NCBI GenBank assembly: GCA_035532115.1
Contig: DATKRO010000081.1
Span: forward strand, 1-37,662
Source of the DNA: Acaudatibacter sp035532115
Lineage (GTDB): Bacteria; Pseudomonadota; Alphaproteobacteria; Caulobacterales; Caulobacteraceae
Direction of reading: 5' to 3'
DNA length: 37,662 bases
Shown: positions 27,189-35,066 of the stretch, piece by piece
Layout of the letters: each line of letters opens with the position of its first letter
Position numbering within the stretch: the stretch's first letter is position 1
The notes under the pieces: model-generated
Seen by the model: the letters and a program-made list of their open reading frames with translations, nothing else
The model's database searches: none
Told to the model about the DNA's origin: nothing
Translations under genes and position numbers: made by a program

Positions 27189-28015
27189 CCGCGCGGCTCG
27201 AAGTGACGATCCTGGGCTGCGGCTCTTCCGGCGGCGTGCCGCGCGCCGACGGCGCCTGGGGCGCCTGCGATCCCGCCGACGCGCGCAACCGGCGCACGCG
27301 CTGCTCGCTGATGCTGCGCCGCGTCGTCAACGGGGGGCCGGAGGACTGGACGACGGTGGTGGTCGACGCCTCGCCGGAGTTTCGCCTGCAGACCGCCGCC
27401 GCGGGCGCCAAGCGCCTGGACGGCCTCCTGATGACCCACGACCATGCCGACCAGTCGCACGGCATCGACGACATCCGGGCCTTCGCCATCCGCCGGCGCG
27501 CCCGCATCCCCTGCCACGCCGACACGGCCACGGCGGACACTCTGATGCGCCGCTTCGGCTACATCTTTCGCGGCGAGAAGGGTTATCCGGCCATCGCCGA
27601 CATCGTCCCGATCCCGCCGCACGGCGCGCCCTGGAGCATCGGCGGACCGTCCGGCCCCATCCCGGTAGTCACCTTCGACCAGGACCACGGCGAGGTGAGG
27701 AGCGTCGGCTACCGATTTGGACCGATCGCCTATTCCAGCGACGTGCTCGACCTGCCCGAAGAGGCATTCGAAGCGCTGCGCGGGGTAGGGGTGTGGATCG
27801 TCGACGCGCTGCGCTATGCGCCGCACCCGACCCACGCCCACGTCGAGCGCACCCTGGGCTGGATCGACCAGGTGAAACCGGGGCGCGCCATCCTCACCAA
27901 TCTGCACATCGACCTCGACTATCGAGAGCTGTCCGGCCGGCTGCCGCGAGGGGTGGAGGTCGCCTGCGACGGCCTGCGTCTCGAACTCGAGCTGGAAGAT
28001 GAAAACTCCCATTGA
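27185..28015 (+). CDS. MBL fold metallo-hydrolase (PhnP-like)
   Basis: The 276-residue product begins VTILGCGSSGGVPR, the hallmark of PhnP/RNase Z-like phosphodiesterases. The metal motif is MTHDHADQSHGIDDIR: His85, His87 and Asp89 are present, while the position usually held by His is Gln90 and a further His stands two residues later. Later ligands may be the His in TFDQDHGEV and the Asp in YSSDVLDLPEE. HPTHAHVERTLGW and LTNLHIDLDY follow. It commonly lies after tatD. The specific substrate is not known. It overlaps both tatD and the formyltransferase gene region. Confidence 0.9.
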   Translation: MTARLEVTILGCGSSGGVPRADGAWGACDPADARNRRTRCSLMLRRVVNGGPEDWTTVVVDASPEFRLQTAAAGAKRLDGLLMTHDHADQSHGIDDIRAFAIRRRARIPCHADTATADTLMRRFGYIFRGEKGYPAIADIVPIPPHGAPWSIGGPSGPIPVVTFDQDHGEVRSVGYRFGPIAYSSDVLDLPEEAFEALRGVGVWIVDALRYAPHPTHAHVERTLGWIDQVKPGRAILTNLHIDLDYRELSGRLPRGVEVACDGLRLELELEDENSH

Positions 28016-28020
28016 TCAAG

Positions 28021-28626
28021 ATGCTTAAGCTAGGATTTCTCGCCTCGCGCAGCGGCTCGGCCATGCGGGCCGCCATCGCGGCGATAGAGGTCGGCGAACT
28101 CGCGGCGCAGGCACGGATCGTAATCAGCAACCGGCGTGAAGCCCCGGCTCTGGCGTTCGCGGCCGAGCACGGCATAGTGACTCGGGTCATCGCCACCGCG
28201 GTCCATCCCGAGGCCGCCGACCGGGCGCTTGCAGCCGCGCTCCGGGATGCGGACGTCGACCTCGTCGTGCTCTGCGGCTATCTGCGCAAGCTGGGCCCGG
28301 CGACGCTGTCCATGTTTGCGAACCGGATACTCAATATCCATCCTTCCTTGCTGCCGAAGTTCGGCGGCCTGGGCATGTACGGCCGTCGCGTGCACGAGGC
28401 GGTGGCGACCGCCGGCGAGGTCGCGACGGGCGCCTGCGTTCACATCGTCGATGGCGACTACGACCAGGGACCGGTGCTTGCCAGCGTCCGCGTGCCGCTG
28501 ACGCCGGGCGACAGCGCCGAGGAGATCGAACGCAAGGTCACCGCCCTCGAACCGGGCCTGATGGTGGACGTGCTGCGCCAGATCAGCCAAGGCGCGCTGA
28601 AGCTGCCGAAATCATACGCAAGTTGA
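28021..28626 (+). CDS. Formyltransferase family protein (PurN-like paralog)
   Basis: The 201-residue product resembles glycinamide ribonucleotide formyltransferase. It has the catalytic Asn and His in NRILNIHPSLLPKFGGLGMY and a later Asp in VHIVDGDYDQGPVLA. The N-terminal stretch LGFLASRSGSAMRAAIAAI differs from the usual PurN loop (SGxGSNLQ), so a changed substrate is possible. It may act in purine synthesis or be a different folate-dependent formyltransferase. TTG 28012, which overlaps the MBL stop, is an alternative start. The last 15 bases of coding-region identity around 28600-28614 are repeated at 28973-28987. Confidence 0.85.
   Translation: MLKLGFLASRSGSAMRAAIAAIEVGELAAQARIVISNRREAPALAFAAEHGIVTRVIATAVHPEAADRALAAALRDADVDLVVLCGYLRKLGPATLSMFANRILNIHPSLLPKFGGLGMYGRRVHEAVATAGEVATGACVHIVDGDYDQGPVLASVRVPLTPGDSAEEIERKVTALEPGLMVDVLRQISQGALKLPKSYAS
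28600..28614 (+). repeat. Direct repeat, copy 1 (inside the formyltransferase gene end)
   Basis: AAGCTGCCGAAATCA occurs here, near the 3' end of the formyltransferase gene, and again at 28973-28987. With the preceding bases (GCGC plus two mismatches) the match is 19 of 21. A repeat of a gene 3' end on both sides of foreign-looking DNA is what site-specific integration or a deletion scar leaves. Confidence 0.75.
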
Positions 28627-28680
28627 TCAGCCGCGCCTCCTCACCGCCGACCGGGCCAAGGGTGATGGCGTTCGTCACCT

Positions 28681-28791
28681 GGGGCCAAACGGGAGGTCGC
28701 CATCTATGACTATGTCGATCGCGATGTGCCGGTGCTGGCCCGCATGGCGGCCAAGCGCGCGGCGGGCTATTCGGCGATCGGTTACTCGATC
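28681..28791 (+). pseudogene. Remnant resembling the C-terminus of a DEAD/DEAH helicase
   Basis: The frame reads KREVAIYDYVDRDVPVLARM followed by AAKRAAGYSAIGYSI. This matches my memory of the end of phage- and defence-associated DEAD/DEAH helicases, where VxIYDYVDxxVPVLxRM and KRxxGYxxxGY recur. Upstream the frame is closed by TGA 28663, so no helicase core remains. It lies between the two 15-base repeats. Confidence 0.5.
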
Positions 28792-28972
28792 ACCCACGAC
28801 CGACTTCGCGCGTTTCGATCAACATCGGGAGGCGCTGAAATGACGGGCGACGCCAACGATTGGGTCGCGCGGCAACCCAAGTCCGTCCATGGCCGTCGAC
28901 CCGCACGGCGACAAGCCTGTCGCCAAGAGCGTTCGGGCTATCGGGTTGATCTGAGGATCCCAGTGAGCGCAA

Positions 28973-28987
28973 AAGCTGCCGAAATCA
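28973..28987 (+). repeat. Direct repeat, copy 2
   Basis: This is the second copy of AAGCTGCCGAAATCA, 373 bases after the first, placed beyond the helicase remnant and outside any gene. Confidence 0.75.
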
Positions 28988-29007
28988 GGGCCGGCCGCAA
29001 TTTCCGA

Positions 29008-29019
29008 TAATGTACATTA
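29008..29019. repeat. 12-bp perfect palindrome TAATGTACATTA
   Basis: A fully self-complementary, AT-rich 12-mer in otherwise GC-rich DNA, between the repeat scar and the end of the MerR–PurC gene. Its role is unknown; it could be a regulator site or part of the scar. Confidence 0.4.
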
Positions 29020-29080
29020 GGCGCGATTCGGATTGACGGGTGCAGCCATCAGATTTCGCCGCGCGCGATTTCGCGCCAGC

Positions 29081-30412
29081 CTAGGCCTCCGTCTCCATAA
29101 AGGGCGCCAGATTGCGCCGGATCCTCGCCAGTATCGGTTCGGCGGCGTCCGGCTTCACGAACGGGCGGCCGGTGATGGTCTCGAACGCCTCGATGTAGAC
29201 GTCCGATGTCGCCAGGATGACCTCCTGCGGAATCTCCGGGATCGGGTCCCTGTACGGATCGCACCGCGCGGCGACCCAGTTCCGCACGACATCCTTGTCG
29301 AAACTGTCGGGGTGCTCACCCGTCGCGAAGCGCTCCTCGTAAGTCGCCGAGCGCCAGAAGCGGCTGGAGTCAGGGGTGTGGATTTCATCGGCCAGGACGA
29401 TGCGGCCGTCCGGGTCCAGGCCGAACTCGTATTTGGTGTCCGCCAGGATCAGGCCGCGCGTGGCGGCGAGTTCGCAACCGCGGGCATACAACGCCAATGC
29501 GGTGGCGCTGAGTTCATCCCACTGGTCCGCTGTCAGCAATCCCTGTTCCAGGATGCGCGCCGGCGACAGGGGCGCGTCGTGGTCGCCCTGCGCCGCCTTG
29601 CTGGTGGGCGTCAGGATCAGCGCCGGCAGCGCCTGGTTGGGCCGCATCCCGTCCGGCAGCCGCACCCCGCCCATCTCGCGCCGGCCGGCCCGGTAATGGG
29701 TCAGGACCGAGGTCGAGGTCGTCCCGGCCAGATAGCCTCGCACCACCATTTCCACCGGCAGCATCTCCAGGCGCCGGCACACCAGCACGTTGGGGTCGGG
29801 ATAGGCGATCACGTGGTTGGGGCAGATGTCGCCGGTGACATCGAACCAGTAGCGCGCCGTCTGGGTCAGCACCTGGCCCTTGTGGGGCACGGCGCACAGG
29901 TTGAGATCGAAAGCGCTCAGGCGGTCGCTCGCCACGATCACCCGGCGCCCGTCAGGCAGATCGTAGTTGTCCCGCACCTTGCCTTGGTAATGGTTGGGCA
30001 GTTCCGGGAGGTCGGTCATGACAGTTTCTCGCGTGAGGTGGATTAGGTCGTCGACGGACAAGGTTTCGCCGCCGGCCAACCGCCGCCGCACGGCGACCAG
30101 CAACTCCAATCGGCGCGCGTCGTCCGCGATGCTGGCGCGAAGAGCTGTTTCCTGCAGCAGCAACACCGCATCGAGGTCGACCAGCTGGTCGCCGAGCAGC
30201 GCCCCTACCCGCCTGAGGGGCAGGCCGAGGTATTTCAACGCGAGGATCTGGTGAAGACGGACCATCTGGTCGGGTCCGTAGGTGCGCCATCCCGTGCTGG
30301 TGCGCACCGGCTTGACCAATCCAAGCGTCTCGTAGAGACGCAAGGCCTTGGTGCTTACCTTGAGCCGGCGTGCGGTCTCGGCCGGGCTGAAGAAACGTGA
30401 CGGTTGGCTCAC
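29081..30412 (-). CDS. purC: MerR-type regulator fused to SAICAR synthase
   Basis: One uninterrupted frame of 443 residues joins two families. Residues 1-131 are a MerR-type DNA-binding domain with helix-turn-helix FFSPAETARRLKVSTKALRL, YETLGLVKP, the wing GWRTYGPDQM and a dimerisation helix, ending DDLIHLTRETVM. Residues 132-443 are a full long-form SAICAR synthase (purine step 8), with ELPNHYQGKVRDNYDLPDGR, SDRLSAFD, EMVVRGYLAGTT, DTKYEFG and DEIHTPDSSRFW. The junction is exactly at a Met codon (ATG 30019) where a stand-alone purC could begin. GTG 30412 is the chosen start, with TTG 30418 also possible. Either a real fusion or an internal purC start read through. Confidence 0.88.
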   Translation of the reverse strand: MSQPSRFFSPAETARRLKVSTKALRLYETLGLVKPVRTSTGWRTYGPDQMVRLHQILALKYLGLPLRRVGALLGDQLVDLDAVLLLQETALRASIADDARRLELLVAVRRRLAGGETLSVDDLIHLTRETVMTDLPELPNHYQGKVRDNYDLPDGRRVIVASDRLSAFDLNLCAVPHKGQVLTQTARYWFDVTGDICPNHVIAYPDPNVLVCRRLEMLPVEMVVRGYLAGTTSTSVLTHYRAGRREMGGVRLPDGMRPNQALPALILTPTSKAAQGDHDAPLSPARILEQGLLTADQWDELSATALALYARGCELAATRGLILADTKYEFGLDPDGRIVLADEIHTPDSSRFWRSATYEERFATGEHPDSFDKDVVRNWVAARCDPYRDPIPEIPQEVILATSDVYIEAFETITGRPFVKPDAAEPILARIRRNLAPFMETEA

Positions 30413-30451
30413 GGGCAATACCTGTCTTCGACCCGATCGTTTTTCGAGTTT

Positions 30452-30470
30452 GCCCCAGGGGCCAGGTCAA
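30452..30470 (-). promoter_or_regulatory. Candidate MerR-type promoter/operator upstream of the MerR–PurC gene
   Basis: On the minus strand TTGACC (30465-30470) is followed by a GCCCC-T-GGGGC inverted repeat (30452-30462). MerR regulators bind palindromes in an over-long spacer just after the -35 box, as seen here. No good -10 box is visible at 19-20 bases, which weakens the call. Confidence 0.3.
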
Positions 30471-30624
30471 GGGGCTTTTTTCTCTGCCGGCCAACCTGCG
30501 CCGAGCCCACGGCTTCGATACGTTCAGCCGGGCGCAGGAAGGACGCTGCACGTCCTTGGGCAGCACGGCGACCTCAGCACCGACGACGGCGCCGCGCTCA
30601 TGGGTCAGCCTCTCGCCGATCCGC

Positions 30625-31314
30625 TCAGGAGACGCGCGCGCGGACCTCCCCGCGCGCCTGATAGAGTTCCCAGAACTTCTCCGCGACCGCCGAGCCCTCG
30701 ATGGTCTGGCCGGTAGCCGACGGCGTACCCTTGATCGCGCCAGCGACCATGACTTCGCCGACATAGACGCCCTCGCCCTTCAGCCGCTGCGCCAGCAGGC
30801 CGACGAGCTTGTGTTTGGCCGCGTTCGCCAGGGCGACTCCGGCAGCCTTCAGGCCGATCGCGTACGCGTCCATCTGCGACGTGACTTCGCCGAACGCGCC
30901 GTTGGTGACGAGGACGGCGCCTTCCGGCGTGCTCTTCAGGTTAGGGAGTGTTTCCTGGACCGCGGCCAGAAGGCCGCCGACGGCGACATCGAATATGGTC
31001 CGCACCTGGGCCGCGTCCGCGGTCAGGAGATCCCCCATCTCGGCGCCGCCGAAGGCATTCCAATGGAGGACGGTGACGGCGCCGAGCGCGGCGCGCGCCT
31101 TTCCGATCGCCTCGCGAATTGCGGCCGGGTTTGCAGCGTCGGCCGCGAATGCGACCGCGACGACGCCTTTGGCCTTCAGCGCCAGCACGCCGGCGTCGAG
31201 ACGATCCTCGTTTCTCGCGACGAGCGCGACGGCAAAGCCCGCAGCGCCGAACTTTTCGGCGACGCTGGTCGAGATGCCCGGCCCGAACCCCACTACGACG
31301 ATGGACTTCGACAT
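30625..31314 (-). CDS. SDR-family protein lacking the usual YxxxK
   Basis: The 229-residue product has a Rossmann N-terminus (MSKSIVVVGFGPGISTSVAE) with the glycine motif, then VALVARNEDRLD, which resembles a short-chain dehydrogenase. The region where Ser/Tyr/Lys catalysis is expected reads VTNGAFGEVTSQMDAYAIGL followed by KAA. Tyr and Lys are five residues apart instead of four and the Ser is unclear, so normal chemistry is doubtful. ATG 31314 has GGAGG at 6 bases. Some SDR-like proteins with GxGPGxG motifs lack the catalytic set, so this may be typical for its subgroup. It stands alone between purC and the autotransporter. Confidence 0.82.
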   Translation of the reverse strand: MSKSIVVVGFGPGISTSVAEKFGAAGFAVALVARNEDRLDAGVLALKAKGVVAVAFAADAANPAAIREAIGKARAALGAVTVLHWNAFGGAEMGDLLTADAAQVRTIFDVAVGGLLAAVQETLPNLKSTPEGAVLVTNGAFGEVTSQMDAYAIGLKAAGVALANAAKHKLVGLLAQRLKGEGVYVGEVMVAGAIKGTPSATGQTIEGSAVAEKFWELYQARGEVRARVS

Positions 31315-31430
31315 GGCTGCCTCCGGCGACGCCCTCCCACCCTAGGCGGCCGGCCGGCATGAAGCGAGGCTCGAACGCCGGCGGCGGCGATGCAGCGCCC
31401 CCGGCGTCTTCGCGTGACCCGCAGGACGTT

Positions 31431-34400
31431 CTAGAACTGGTAGCGCGCGCCCAAGGTGATGGTGCTCTCGCGGTAGCGGCTCTTCCACTTGTAATCACCG
31501 TTGACGAAAGCCGAGACGCGCGAGTCGATGCTGAAGAGTTCGGCCTGGCCGCCGACGTCGCCGAAGACGCCGCGGAAGCGGTCGCCCAGGAACACCGGCG
31601 CCCCCGGATTGACGAGAACGGCGCTGCTGTCGCCGCGCCATTCGTCCCAGGCGCGGCCCACCAGGGCCACCTGGACCTTGAAGGTGGACATCGTCGCCGT
31701 CGCCCCCAGCCGGCCGCCGAGGTCGCCGCGCAGACTGTCGAAGTTCCTGAAATCGACGGCGCCGCCGGGGATCGGCAGATCATGCAGATCGGTGCGGGCA
31801 TAGGAGATGCCGGCCAGGGGTTCGACGAAGGCACCGCCGAATCCGAGCTTGTAGCCGGTCTCGGCGCGCCCGCCCCAGGTGTTCACCCGCGCGCCGGTCA
31901 CGAGTGGCAGGGCGCCGTTCGACACCGTCGGGATGTTGTCGTTCAAGGTGAGGAAGTTGGTGTTCACCGTGGCGTCGAGGTACCAGCCGCCCGCCATCGC
32001 CGAGACGTAGCCGCCGAAGTCCGTGCCGGTCAGATGCGCGCGGGTGGCGCTGCCGGAGAAGGCGACGTTGGAATCGACGCCGCCGGCCTCCAGTCCGGCC
32101 ACCCAGCCGAACCGCGAGCCGCCGCCGCCCAGGAGGTCGACCCCGCCGACGAGCGCGGCGGTGTCCTGCGCGTAGCCGGTGTCATAGGTGAAGGTGGTTC
32201 CGAACGAGGTGGTCGACTGGCTGAGCCGACGCCTGGTCCAGTCGCCCAGCATTTTCAGCCAGACGCCGCCGTGGGTCCCGGGCCTGAGGCCGACGATGCC
32301 GGTCCTCAAGTCGGCCTGGCGGTCGAACCAGGTTCCCGTGGTCATGTCCCAGATGTCGCTGACCGCCTGGCCGAATTCGGCGAACTGGAAGGCCGTGACG
32401 TCGGGCGTCGACACCAGCGAGACGCTCGTCGCCGAAGGCAGCAGGCGGTAGAAGAAGAAGCCGTCGGAGATGGCACCTGCCCCGCCCCGGGTGATGTAGC
32501 CGGCGCTGGCGGGGCTGATGGTGAAGGCGCCGGTCGCGATCGAGCCGCCGGTGGCGTCGACGAGGGTGATCGGCGTGGCGGTCTGACCGCCGGGCGCCTT
32601 GCTGGTGTTGGTGATCTGGATCGCGGTGACCCCGGTCACGGTTCCGCCTGGCAGGCTGAGGCAATCGGCGACCACCGCCGCCGCGCAACCCGTCTGGCCC
32701 GCCGTTCCCAGGCTGGCGTCCATCACCAGCATCGAGCCTCCCGAGCCGACGAACGCCGTCCCCGCGCCGCCCGGCCCGCTGATCACGACGCGGTCGTCGC
32801 CGACGCCGTTGCTGGAAACGCCGCCGTTGGTCGAGCCGAAGACGATCCTTCCCGAATTGTCGAAGGTCTGGAGGCCGGTGATCGTCAGCGTCGAGGGCCC
32901 CGTGGTTTCGCCGGTGACCAGTACGCCGGTGTTGTCGAAGGCGTTTCCCGGCGTCCCGGCGGGAGCGCCGAAGGCGAGCGTGGTGGCGCCTTGCGTGGCG
33001 ATGAGACCGCCGTTGTCGATCAGGTCGGCGCCGCCGGTGAGGGTCTGGGTCCCCGTGAAATGCCAGCTGCCGGTGGAGGTGTTGGTGAAGGTGAAGGGCG
33101 CGGTCGCGGCGCCCAGTTCAAAGCGGCCGTCTATCCGCCCGGAATTGACCACGCTCAGCGGCCCGCCGGTGATCATGAGGGCGGAATCGCCCGCCGCAGC
33201 GGGGATGCTGGCGTTGTTGGACCGGATCGTGCCGGCATTGTTCAGGGCGACCGCAGCCGGGGATGTGACGTCGATCACCGCCGTGCCGGTGGCGCCCTTG
33301 CCGGTCACCGTGGCCCCGCTCGCCACCGAGATCGTTCCACCTGCGGCGCCGTTCACCAGGATCGCCGATCCCGTGGCGCCGACCGCGCTGCCTGCGGTGA
33401 TCGCGAAGGGACCGGTGCTGGTGACCGAGATTCCGGTCGGCGCCGTGATCGCGCCGGCGGTGACGTTCGTACTTCCCACGCCGCCGTTGACCGCCAGGAT
33501 GCCGGTCCCGCTCGAGTTGACGGCGCCGGCGCCGTTCACGGTGAGCGTCGCACTGCTGAGCGGATTGGTGATCGCCGCGTCGATGCCGAGGCCGCCAACA
33601 GGCGCGGCGGCCGAGCCGATCGCGCCGTTGTTGGCGACGGTAACGGTCCCCAGCCCAGCATTGCTGGCGAAGACTCCATCGCCCGCGGCGGCCAGGCTCG
33701 CGCCAGGGTCGACGGTGACCGCCACCGCGCCCTTGCCGGCCGCGCTGGCGACCGTGGCATCGATGGCGTCCGTTCCGGTCGAGGCAACCGCGCCGGTGGC
33801 CGTGACGCTGACGTCGCCCGAGCCGCTGCTGGCCAAGATCGCGGTCGATGTCGCGTTCACCGCGCCGGCGGTGACGCTGACGTTGCCGTCGCCGCTGCTC
33901 GTCGCATCGACGCCGATCGCTCCGGTCCCGCTGGCCATGACCGGCCCGGCGGCGCTGACGCTCACCGATCCGGCGCCGGTGCTCCGCGCCTCGACCCCGA
34001 CGGCGCCGAACCCGGACACCGTGACCGGTCCTGACGCCGTGACCGTCACGCCGCCGCCGCCGACGCTCGCGCCGGCTACGCCCACCACGCCGACGCCGGT
34101 TCCTGAGTGCGTAACCGTGACGGGACCGTTCGCGCTGATGCTCACCGTGCCCGAGCCTTCGCCCAGACCCACGATCCCGGCGGCGTAGCCGTTCGAACCG
34201 CTCGCCGTGACTGGACCGGCCGTGAGCGAAACCGCGCCGGCGCCGCCTGCGACGCCCGAGACGCCGACGGCGCTGGTCCCGGTGACCGTGATCGGGCCGG
34301 TGAAGGCCACGGTCACGTTTCCACCGCCCAGGCTCGATCCGTAGACGCCTGCGGCGATGACCGAGCCCTTGACCGTCACCGCGCCGGCGCCCGTCAGGTT

Positions 34401-35066
34401 CGCCGACCCGCTGCCGCTCCTGGCCTCCGCGCCAAAGTTCAGCCCGCCCACGCCGGTCACGTCGATGGTCGCCGCGCCGGTGTCGACGCTGGCCGCGCCC
34501 GAGCCCGTCGTGGTGGCCGCCACCCCTGTCGCGGCGCCCGCGGTGTCGTCGGCCGTGACGGTTCCGGCGCCCAGGGTGACGCTGGCCGTGCCGGCGCCGC
34601 CGGAACTGGCCAGCACTCCCGCGGTCGTGCCGGTCACCGGCATGTCGAGCGCGCCCGGGTTGGAAAGGTTGATCACCACGTCGCTATCGGGACTGGAAAC
34701 CGAGATTCCCGGACCGCCGTTGTCGACGATGGCGGGACCGACGGTGACCGTGCTGGTTCCGATCGCGGCGCGATCCAGGGTGACGGCGGCGCCGGGCCCG
34801 CCCGCGATCTGCACGCCAACCTGGGTGACGTTCACCCCGCCGGCCGTCCCCTCCTGCAAGGTGACGGTGGTCGTCGCAGCGGGCGTGTAGGTGATGCCTC
34901 CGGTGTAGGTCCCGGGCGCGCAGGCCACGGTGGCGGAGGGCAGGCCGCATTCGTCCAGCGCCAGCGCCGCGCCTGGCGTCAGCAAGGCGAGCGCACCGGC
35001 GCCAGCCGCGACGAGCGAGGAGCCGGCCAGCAGCGACAGGCGCCGGCGGACGTCAGATGAAAACAT
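31431..35066 (-). CDS. Autotransporter with repetitive passenger domain
   Basis: The 1211-residue product is a type V secreted surface protein. Residues 1-37 are a signal peptide with RRR, a hydrophobic core and a PGAALALDE cleavage region. Residues about 150-480 carry imperfect 25-30 residue repeats of the form GxVSVxAxGPVxxSGxxAxGVxA, predicted to form a beta-helix. More beta-rich passenger follows to about residue 930. The last 280 residues are the autotransporter beta-barrel, containing GVWLKMLGDWTRR and ending ITLGARYQF with the terminal Phe typical of outer-membrane proteins. The binding target is unknown. AGAGG lies 8 bases before ATG 35066. Confidence 0.92.
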   Translation of the reverse strand: MFSSDVRRRLSLLAGSSLVAAGAGALALLTPGAALALDECGLPSATVACAPGTYTGGITYTPAATTTVTLQEGTAGGVNVTQVGVQIAGGPGAAVTLDRAAIGTSTVTVGPAIVDNGGPGISVSSPDSDVVINLSNPGALDMPVTGTTAGVLASSGGAGTASVTLGAGTVTADDTAGAATGVAATTTGSGAASVDTGAATIDVTGVGGLNFGAEARSGSGSANLTGAGAVTVKGSVIAAGVYGSSLGGGNVTVAFTGPITVTGTSAVGVSGVAGGAGAVSLTAGPVTASGSNGYAAGIVGLGEGSGTVSISANGPVTVTHSGTGVGVVGVAGASVGGGGVTVTASGPVTVSGFGAVGVEARSTGAGSVSVSAAGPVMASGTGAIGVDATSSGDGNVSVTAGAVNATSTAILASSGSGDVSVTATGAVASTGTDAIDATVASAAGKGAVAVTVDPGASLAAAGDGVFASNAGLGTVTVANNGAIGSAAAPVGGLGIDAAITNPLSSATLTVNGAGAVNSSGTGILAVNGGVGSTNVTAGAITAPTGISVTSTGPFAITAGSAVGATGSAILVNGAAGGTISVASGATVTGKGATGTAVIDVTSPAAVALNNAGTIRSNNASIPAAAGDSALMITGGPLSVVNSGRIDGRFELGAATAPFTFTNTSTGSWHFTGTQTLTGGADLIDNGGLIATQGATTLAFGAPAGTPGNAFDNTGVLVTGETTGPSTLTITGLQTFDNSGRIVFGSTNGGVSSNGVGDDRVVISGPGGAGTAFVGSGGSMLVMDASLGTAGQTGCAAAVVADCLSLPGGTVTGVTAIQITNTSKAPGGQTATPITLVDATGGSIATGAFTISPASAGYITRGGAGAISDGFFFYRLLPSATSVSLVSTPDVTAFQFAEFGQAVSDIWDMTTGTWFDRQADLRTGIVGLRPGTHGGVWLKMLGDWTRRRLSQSTTSFGTTFTYDTGYAQDTAALVGGVDLLGGGGSRFGWVAGLEAGGVDSNVAFSGSATRAHLTGTDFGGYVSAMAGGWYLDATVNTNFLTLNDNIPTVSNGALPLVTGARVNTWGGRAETGYKLGFGGAFVEPLAGISYARTDLHDLPIPGGAVDFRNFDSLRGDLGGRLGATATMSTFKVQVALVGRAWDEWRGDSSAVLVNPGAPVFLGDRFRGVFGDVGGQAELFSIDSRVSAFVNGDYKWKSRYRESTITLGARYQF
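33627..34619 (-). repeat. Imperfect tandem repeats in the autotransporter passenger
   Basis: About ten to twelve degenerate units of 75-90 bases encode the repeat GxVSVSAxGPVxxSGxGAxGV, with recurring DNA such as GTGACCGTCACGCC-like blocks on the plus strand. Unit lengths and spacers differ, so the repeats are old. The DNA similarity also makes long open frames on the opposite strand here, which I do not regard as genes. Confidence 0.7.

Larger units (their letters stand above)
28627..29080. other. Gap after formyltransferase: scar region without an intact gene
   Basis: This 454-base stretch has no intact gene. It holds a helicase-like remnant (28681-28791), the second 15-base repeat copy (28973-28987), and a perfect 12-base palindrome TAATGTACATTA (29008-29019). 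A reading frame from 28726 to 29010 continues beyond the remnant but shows no known protein. Base composition between the repeats is less regular than in the flanking genes. Confidence 0.6.

Noticed and set aside
28726..29010. 94-codon plus-strand frame after the formyltransferase gene
   Set aside because: Only its first part resembles a helicase end; the rest is without similarity and there is no ribosome-binding site. I list the helicase-like part as a remnant.
30452..30483. GC stem followed by T-run on the plus strand, terminator-like
   Set aside because: No plus-strand gene lies upstream for it to terminate; the segment is better explained as part of the minus-strand promoter region of the MerR–PurC gene.
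31119..34188. Plus-strand long frames opposite the autotransporter (971 and 529 codons)
   Set aside because: These arise from the repetitive Gly/Ala/Val/Thr coding of the passenger; composition is Arg/Asp/Gly or Pro/Val/Ala biased with no known domain.
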